56,184 nt of DNA from Chara braunii (lineage: Eukaryota > Streptophyta > Charophyceae > Charales > Characeae): contig BFEA01000161.1 of assembly GCA_003427395.1 (NCBI GenBank), forward strand, positions 1,330,851 to 1,387,034. The letters are read 5' to 3'. Of this stretch, positions 50,521-56,184 are shown in pieces. Below the pieces are notes generated by a model. The model was given only the letters and a program-made list of their open reading frames with translations, made no database searches and had not been told where the DNA came from. The stretch's first letter is position 1; every line of letters starts with the position of its first letter. A program made the translations under genes and the position numbers.

Positions 50521-51865
50521 CGATCCCCGAGGCCACCGAACTCGAGCGTCAGCTTCAGGAGCTCCTGAGACTGGGTTTCATTAAACCCAGCAACTCTCCG
50601 TGGGGTGCACCCGTCCTCTTTGCTCGCAAAGCGGATGGAACTCTCCGTCTCTGCATCGACTATCGCGGCCTTAAACGTTACACGGTTAAGAACGGTTACC
50701 CCATGCCTCGTTCCGACGAGCTGTTCGACCGCCTAGCAGCAACCGCTTCTTTACGAAGATTGATCTTCGTAGCGGTTACCATCAGATTCGCGCCGCTGCA
50801 GCGGACCAGCCGAAGCCAGCTTTCCGACCGCGCTTCGGCCACTACGAGTTTACGGTGATGCCATTCGGCCTCACCAACGCACCCCCTACCTTTCAGAGCG
50901 TGATGAACGACATCTTCAGGGATATCTTGGAGCAGTACGTTCTTGTCTACCTCGACGATATCCTGGTATGCAGTCATACCCTTGAGGAGCATCTCAGACA
51001 CCTCCGCGACGTCCTTGACCGCTTGCGCAGACATGGTTTCTACGCCAAGCTGAGCAAGTGCCACTTTGCCCATCACAAAGTGGATTTCTTAGGACACTAC
51101 GTGTCTGACCAAGGTCTCCACATGGACGACGCGAAGATCACTGCTATTGCGGAGTGGCTCGTCCCCACATCTGCCAAGCAGCTTCGCAGCTCCCTAGGCC
51201 TCACTAGCTACTATAGTAATTTCATCCAGGGATACGCTAGGTATTCCTATGTCCTTACTTCCACCCTCATCAGGAAGAACCCGCAATGGGCTTGGACACC
51301 CCTCCACGAGGACGCCTTCCGCGCCCTCAAGAAGGCGGTGACATGTGCACTTACCACCGATGCGTCAGACTTTGCTGTAGGAGCGGTGCTTTCTGAGATT
51401 TTCCCCTCCTCTCCTGATTCCTCTCATCCCCGTATCCCTCGCTTCCCACCCCCTACCCCTACCACTGCCTCCCGCTTGACGCCTACTCGTCCATCTACTG
51501 ACGAGCCTTCTATTGAATATTCTCCAACCATCGTCGAGGACGGCACTGTCGAGTCTCGCTCATGTGATTGTCCGATAGCCTTTTACTCCCGTCAGCTCCT
51601 GCCCACCGAGATAACCTACACCGCTGATGAACGTGAGGTTCTCGCAGTGGTTTATGCCCCTTGGCACTGGCGTCACTACCTGCACGGGGCACCATTCACG
51701 GTGCGCACAGACAACTCTGTTCTCCAGGCTTTTCTAACAAAATCGAAGCTCACTCCTCGAAAGGCTCGCTAGTGGCGCGATCTATCCGAGTTTAGTTTCA
51801 CTATTGAGCATATCAAGGGTGAGACTAATCGGGTCGCAGATGCCTTATCCCGGCGCCCTGACCAT
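50520..51865 (+). pseudogene. gypsy reverse transcriptase and RNase H
   Basis: RT begins [20 protein letters not shown] and [20 protein letters not shown]. It changes frame near 50745, then reads [13 protein letters not shown] (motif A Asp), [13 protein letters not shown] and VYLDDILV (motif C, near 50948). The thumb includes YAKLSKCHF and DFLGHYVSDQGL. RNase H reads TTDASDFAVGAVLS, AFYSRQLLPTEITYTADERE and FTVRTDNSVLQAF, so the acidic residues are present. About a dozen residues before TTDAS appear deleted, and about 58 Pro/Ser-rich residues interrupt RNase H at 51400-51570. A TAG (51770-51772) replaces an expected Trp codon; HIKGETNRVADALSRRP follows. Confidence 0.92.
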
Positions 51866-52057
51866 GATCAGGAGAAGATCCAACTCGCTTCCATCTCGGT
51901 CACCACCGTCCACCACTCGGTGATCGACGAGTTTCGCACTCAGTACCGCCACTGCCCCGATTATTGTGACATCCATGCGACCCTTCGGAGTGGCAAGACC
52001 GTCCTGAACTACTCTCCAGGGGACAATGGTCTTGTGTACTGGCACGGTTCACAGGGA

Positions 52058-52148
52058 ATTCTCTTAAAATTGGGAACTTATGGTTTTTTAAGATTTTCAA
52101 TACCAATGTTTCCAGAAGCTACTCTTTATTTCACTCCTTTCATGTATA
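52058..52148 (+). pseudogene. nad4: Mitochondrial nad4 fragment inserted in the gypsy element (NUMT)
   Basis: The frame reads ILLKLGTYGFLRFSIPMFPE and ATLYFTPFMY, diagnostic of NADH dehydrogenase subunit 4. It interrupts the gypsy frame between DNGLVYWHGSQ and the downstream EPRICVPSTGQLRVRAVAEF, so the insertion postdates the retroelement. About 91 bp are recognisable. Confidence 0.88.
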
Positions 52149-53045
52149 GGACACCAGAGAGCCCCGTATTTGCGTTCCCTCCACTGGACAACTACGTGTC
52201 CGGGCAGTAGCAGAGTTCCATGACTAGGCAACCGTCGGTCATATGGGCTTCCACAAGACGTTGGCTCGTGTGAGCCGCCTGTACGTCTGGCTGAAGCGCA
52301 AGGATTTTGTGAAGGACTACGTCGCAGAGTGTACCACCTGTCAAGAGGTGAACAGAACCACTTACCTTATGGTTTGCTCCAACCTCTTCGTATCCCTGAG
52401 GGTTGTTGGCAATCCATCTCGATGGACTTTATCGGTCCTCTTCGTCCTCCGACCCCCCGCGGTCATGATGCTATCTTGGTCGTCGTCGACCACTTCACGA
52501 AGTGTGCACGCTTTGTTCCATGCCGCTATGCCATCAGTGCGCGTGAGGACATCGTGTTTGACCAAGTCGTGCATCACCACGGCTTACCTCTGAGCATCAT
52601 ATCTGACTGTGACCCGCGCTTTACCAACTGATTCTGGCGACGACTCCACGAGATTTACGGCACCCTGCTCCGAGGAGATCACGAACAGAACTCTCGGAGA
52701 TATTCTCCGAAAGATCTTTCGTGACGACCAGCAGTGGGATTTCCATCTTGCCCACGCGGGGATAGCCTACAACCACGCCGTCTCGGCAGCCACGGGGATG
52801 TCGCCTTACTATTGCGACCTCGGCTATCACCCTCGTGTTCCCGCAGACTTCCTTCAACCGTCAGAGATGCACCCCGAGACGAGTTGTCCCGCGCTGGATG
52901 ATTGGGTTGCAGACATGACGTCGATCCTGAAGACCGCACACGAGGACGTAGCCGCTTCCCAGATTCACATGGCAACACGTGCCAACCGATCGAGGATGAA
53001 TCATCCAGTCAAAGTCAATGATGATGTGTTTATCGATGTTGTGTG
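52149..53045 (+). pseudogene. gypsy integrase (zinc-binding and core parts)
   Basis: The H2C2 zinc-binding segment reads EFHD, then a TAG, GHMGFHKTLARVSRLYVW and DYVAECTTCQEV. After a frame change the core reads SMDFIGPLRPP (first catalytic Asp), DHFTKCARFVPC and ISDCDPRFTN (second Asp). It is then interrupted by a TGA and a deletion that removes the segment with the third acidic residue (Glu of DDE). It resumes NRTLGDILRKIF, FHLAHAGIAYNHAVSAATGM and PVKVNDDVFIDV before the (GA)n run. Confidence 0.88.
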
Positions 53046-53048
53046 TGT

Positions 53049-53098
<50 letters not shown>
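53049..53098. repeat. (GA)n microsatellite at the gypsy breakpoint
   Basis: GA run inserted where the integrase C-terminal sequence should continue; GTGTGTG runs flank it. Confidence 0.95.
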
Positions 53099-53099
<1 letters not shown>

Positions 53100-53490
53100 G
53101 GTGTGTGTGTGTGCGTGTGTCAAAGAGGTTTCTTTTTTTAGTGTTTGTGCACGATTTTTTTTATTGGACGTTCGCGGCCGACCAGCTGTCTGTGCGACAG
53201 TCTCACTCTCTCTCTCTCTACCAAGGGAGAGCCCAACTCAGAGGAACCCGGTGAAGGGAGACCATCATGCGACACAACCAGGGTACTGTACAGGATAAGG
53301 TCGTAAGAGAGTGACGACGTCTGAAGTAGGCAGAGCTGATCGTGACAAAGTCCATGAAGCTGCCGATGACGTCCCTGATGAGAAGTCCGGAATGCCGTCG
53401 AGGAAGAGCCGCAACGTCGACGAGCTGAAGTGGTAAAACTAGAGTGGATGGAGTACTGAGAAGTCAAAGAATTGGGAAGATAAGTCAGAG

Positions 53491-53990
53491 TCAATCGTTG
53501 TATCGAGTAGGACGATGACGAGTGCGCTGTGGACGCTCAGAAGCATCCGCCTGCTGCTGAAGGTCTGCCTCAGATGGAGCAGGCTCGACTTCGGCGGTCT
53601 CCTCAGCCGAGGGAGAAGGAGGAGGGTCAGTGGGTTGAGGAGTAGTCAACCCAGCACGACGAGCACAGTCATAGGCACGCACCAACATGCGAGCGTGTTG
53701 CAAATGCTCGAGGGGCTTTCAAGTAGCCTCCTCATCAGGGTAACCCTTCCAACGTACGAGATACTCGACGTGAGGAGGGTTGTCGTCGGTGACTCGGCGA
53801 CCAAAAATGTCTCCTCGTGGCCGTCCACCATGATGAGTGGAAGGCGCTCGTATCGTCGTCCGGCGAAACGCTCAGACGGTCTGCGGTAGGGACGCGATAA
53901 CGAGATGTGGTAGACATCGTGCACACGAGCCTGGTGTAGGTAGTCGGGCAGCTTCACACGAAAGTTGACCGGGCTAGTGCACTGTGTCAG
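53491..53990 (-). pseudogene. Inverted gypsy integrase tail with chromodomain (chromovirus type)
   Basis: On the minus strand SPVNFRVKLPDYLHQARV and HDVYHISLSRPYRRP form the integrase C-terminal SH3-like end. Then, in a shifted frame, VEYLVRWKGYPDEEAT followed by TGA (for Trp) and KPLEHLQHARM is a chromodomain. A Pro/Glu/Ser-rich tail ends RTRHRPTRYND at 53491. It supplies what the plus-strand part lacks. Confidence 0.85.
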
Positions 53991-54274
53991 ACCGCCGTTT
54001 AAACAAAATGCCACGCATGTCACTGATCCGTCGCGCCCATTCTCCCCCCGCATGCGAACTAACCCCAACCAATATAACGCTTTGGTCCATTTACCACTAC
54101 CTTGCCTTTCGTTGTTTGCATCAGGCTCAATCATCTTGACGAGGTTGTAGAGTTGTAGGTACTCCTCGTCGTACCACAACTCAATCGAGGGCTGAAATTC
54201 ACACCAGTCGACTGCCTCCACGCTGACAGCCCTCATTTGCGTTCTTGTTTTCCATGATAGGAGGTCCTCTCATA

Positions 54275-55564
54275 TCACTGGCGTCCCCCATTTCTCATTA
54301 TGCTTCTACTCCTACGATGCAGACATTCTAAACACAACGAAAAAATGGGAAAAATGCAGAAGACCTGGTACGATGAGCAGCAGACACCAAGCTTAGAGAG
54401 TCGCCTACGAATGTTGTGGAAGACGTCTTTCTTTGTGGCGTATACACCGACGAAAGCCAAATGGGATTTCTGATCTCGAAGTTCGGGCCTGTCTCAGTCT
54501 GATCTGGCATGGGATCAGACTCATCAAAGATTATGTCCTCGAACGCCGATCATGTAATGGCGTAGGTCGTCGTTGTCCGTGGACGCCCGTCATGGCCGTG
54601 AAGAACGTCGACGGTTCCGTCGTCGAGGTCATCGCTGTATTTTTTTAACGTGTTCCTGCCGATGCCCAGTATGAGACATCAAGCAGTGACGCACAGAGGG
54701 TGCAACTGCACTATCGGTTTGACTGTCGGTTTATGGTCAACTAACGAAATGAAATTCTGAAGTTTCGCTATCCACCACTTCCGCCTATCCTTCCCTTTGA
54801 GAACGCAGTAGTCACGTCTACACTTCACCACATCCTCTACTCTCAGTTTAGAAAGACATCGGTACATCTTGCGACATGTTTTGTGGAGGACGGCCTCACA
54901 CTCGTCTACACTACATCTACGTTCGAAAGTGGAGGTGGATGCCGAAGCACTTCGTTTCCTGAATCTGTACATGTATTTTCTCTTTCCTTCTGTACCGCAC
55001 AACATATATAAGGCAGATATTGCGGTGTCTTCTCCGACTGGCAAGTTGACGTCCGACGAACGAGCAACCTCAACCCCCCCCCCCTTCATTGTCTTCATGT
55101 GATGGCGACGATAGCATGTCCATGGGAACATACCGGTCGTCAGCGTCAGTTGTCGGTGGCAAAATCCCCCGAATAGAAGGTTCCAGAGACCCGCACGCTG
55201 GGCCTGTGCCGGCAGTAGAAGGCAAGCAGCCGACGTCGTTGATGATGTCGTCAAGGCGAAGATGCCACATGTAGTCGATATTGGAAGATGGCATGGGCCG
55301 ATGACGTGTGCGGTGTCTGGGCATACCATCACCACGGTGTGCAGGGTGCCCATGTTTCGACGGTGTGATGATAATATCCGAAGACCGACTCTCACATGAG
55401 TTCTCAGGAGCATCTGGCACGGGCGTGCAAAGAGCCTGCACATAAGGCAGAGAACTGTAGTAACAACTGTCCATCCCGCTTTCCATTGTCAATGAGTCCT
55501 TAACATAGATGAAAATGGCCTGTGAGAGGACATAACATAACAGAAGAATCCAAAACAAAAACAC
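54275..55564 (-). pseudogene. Decayed gene of unknown function (transposon-like)
   Basis: An N-terminal part (from about ATG 55487, MESGMDSCYYSSLPYVQALC) runs to a G-rich tract (minus-strand G run at 55073-55083), where the frame shifts by one. It continues SSDVNLPVGEDTAISALYML, RRCSVDECEAVLHKTCRKMY and CRRDYCVLKGKDRRKWWIAK, then FISLVDHKPTVKPIVQLHPL and a TGA at 54679-54681. Beyond this stop the same frame gives CLILGIGRNTLKKYSDDLDD then HGHDGRPRT, a likely helix-turn-helix, and later pieces with further lesions (VYATKKDVFHNIRRRLSKLG). The GIGRNTL-type block reminds me of uncharacterised transposon-derived proteins of plants and animals, but I cannot name the family. Confidence 0.55.
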
Positions 55565-55599
55565 ACATGAGAAGGGACGCCAAACCCCCCATCACCCAC

Positions 55600-56184
55600 C
55601 TCCGGGCGCAGGAAGGACCCGGACCCTCTCCCCCCCCCCGACCCCCCCATCACGATTCTCCCCCCCCAACCCAGGCGGATTAAGAACGATGGACCACGTC
55701 CAGCGAGCAAGGGGGTCCGGCGGATCGTGGGGGGTCTGGCGGACGATGGACCCCCCACACTCGATGTCAAACGGAGCCGGGCGAATCCGGACCGTAGGTA
55801 GTATAGGGCTTGTGCCCTCATGAGGAAACAGTGTGTAAAAGGCGGACCACCTGTGCAAGGAAGGACGGGGATCCAGCGGATGCGGAACGCCGGACCCCTC
55901 ATCGAACGTGGGGCTCCTTATCGAACGTGGCGGATTCGCCGGACACCCTCATAGAACAGAAGGGCCCGACAGACCCCGAACGCCGGATCCCCCGCGACCG
56001 ATCAAGGGGTCCAGCGTTCCGGATCCGCCGGACCCCTCCGTTCAATGAGGGGGTCCAGCATTCCGGAACGAGGGGGGTCTAGCGGTTCCGGAACGCCGGA
56101 CCACCGTGTTCGGTGAGGGGGCCCAGCGTTCCGGATCTGCCAGACCCCCCCGTCGAGCAGGGGAGGTGTTGGTGAGGGTGTCCG
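55600..56184. repeat. GC-rich palindromic repeat array
   Basis: Variants of GGGGTCCGGCG, GTCCAGCGTTCCGGATCCGC and CGGACCCCCTC recur in both orientations every 30-60 bp and run to the window end. Both strands contain open frames of biased composition, which I do not count as genes. Confidence 0.75.

Larger units (their letters stand above)
49928..53045 (+). mobile_element. Ty3/gypsy retrotransposon, decayed, plus-strand part
   Basis: Order protease end, RT, RNase H, zinc-binding and core integrase is that of Ty3/gypsy. No gag, primer site or LTRs were found. Frameshifts, stops, deletions and a mitochondrial insertion show it is dead. It stops at a (GA)n run at 53049. The chromodomain-bearing 3' end of a related or the same element lies inverted at 53491-53990. 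Confidence 0.92.

Noticed and set aside
1-56184. CRISPR array, bacterial operons, riboswitches
   Set aside because: Regular spacer-repeat structure, Shine-Dalgarno-linked genes and operon layout are absent; the DNA is clearly eukaryotic.

Overview
The window looks like nuclear DNA of a photosynthetic eukaryote, most likely a streptophyte green alga with a large, repeat-swollen genome. A Chara-like charophyte is my best guess, not proven. The evidence is: (1) the one clear gene is spread over about 17.5 kb in six small exons, is closest to the plant-type HAD-like hydrolase family, and all five introns are GT-AG; (2) there are fossil mitochondrial nad4, nad5 and nad9 pieces (nad9 is mitochondrially encoded in plants and algae but not in animals) and an organelle-type trnS piece; (3) there is a decayed Ty3/gypsy chromovirus, a decayed trihelix (Myb/SANT-like) gene, several MITE families, tRNA-derived SINEs and U6-snRNA-derived repeats. 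Six N bases lie at repeat junctions or in low-complexity sequence, so some local duplications may be assembly effects.

Layout. 1-2.6 kb: a dispersed repeat, then one reading frame with a Josephin-like (deubiquitinase) domain, an in-frame TAG, and a Cys-rich RING-like part. 2.6-4.9 kb: a degenerate pentamer (AGTAG/AGTGG) satellite interrupted by a 544-bp TTAA-bounded insertion. 4.9-9 kb: no recognisable gene until a frameshifted trihelix pseudogene on the minus strand (about 7.0-8.9 kb). 9-18.9 kb: an inverted pair of tRNA-SINEs, nested foldbacks, microsatellites, hairpin MITEs and tandem duplications.

18.9-36.5 kb: the HAD-superfamily hydrolase gene on the plus strand. It has six exons, 438 codons, and about 7.5% of the locus is coding. 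Its introns hold five copies of one TA-flanked hairpin MITE, a cluster of a second MITE, a TAA-flanked Harbinger-like element, a tRNA-SINE whose copies are joined to U6 snRNA, and an antisense U6 copy.

36.5-49.8 kb: mostly gene-poor. It holds microsatellites, a 690-bp TIR element, a 31-bp direct repeat bracketing an organellar trnS fragment, a possible LINE remnant, a mosaic nad5/nad9 insertion, and another SINE. 49.9-54.0 kb: a decayed Ty3/gypsy element (protease end, RT, RNase H and integrase on plus; its chromodomain end lies inverted on minus) with a mitochondrial nad4 fragment inside it. 54.3-55.6 kb: a decayed minus-strand gene of unknown function. 55.6-56.2 kb: a GC-rich palindromic repeat array. 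Only the HAD hydrolase looks intact; nearly everything else is mobile or decayed, so there is no pathway-level cooperation to infer.
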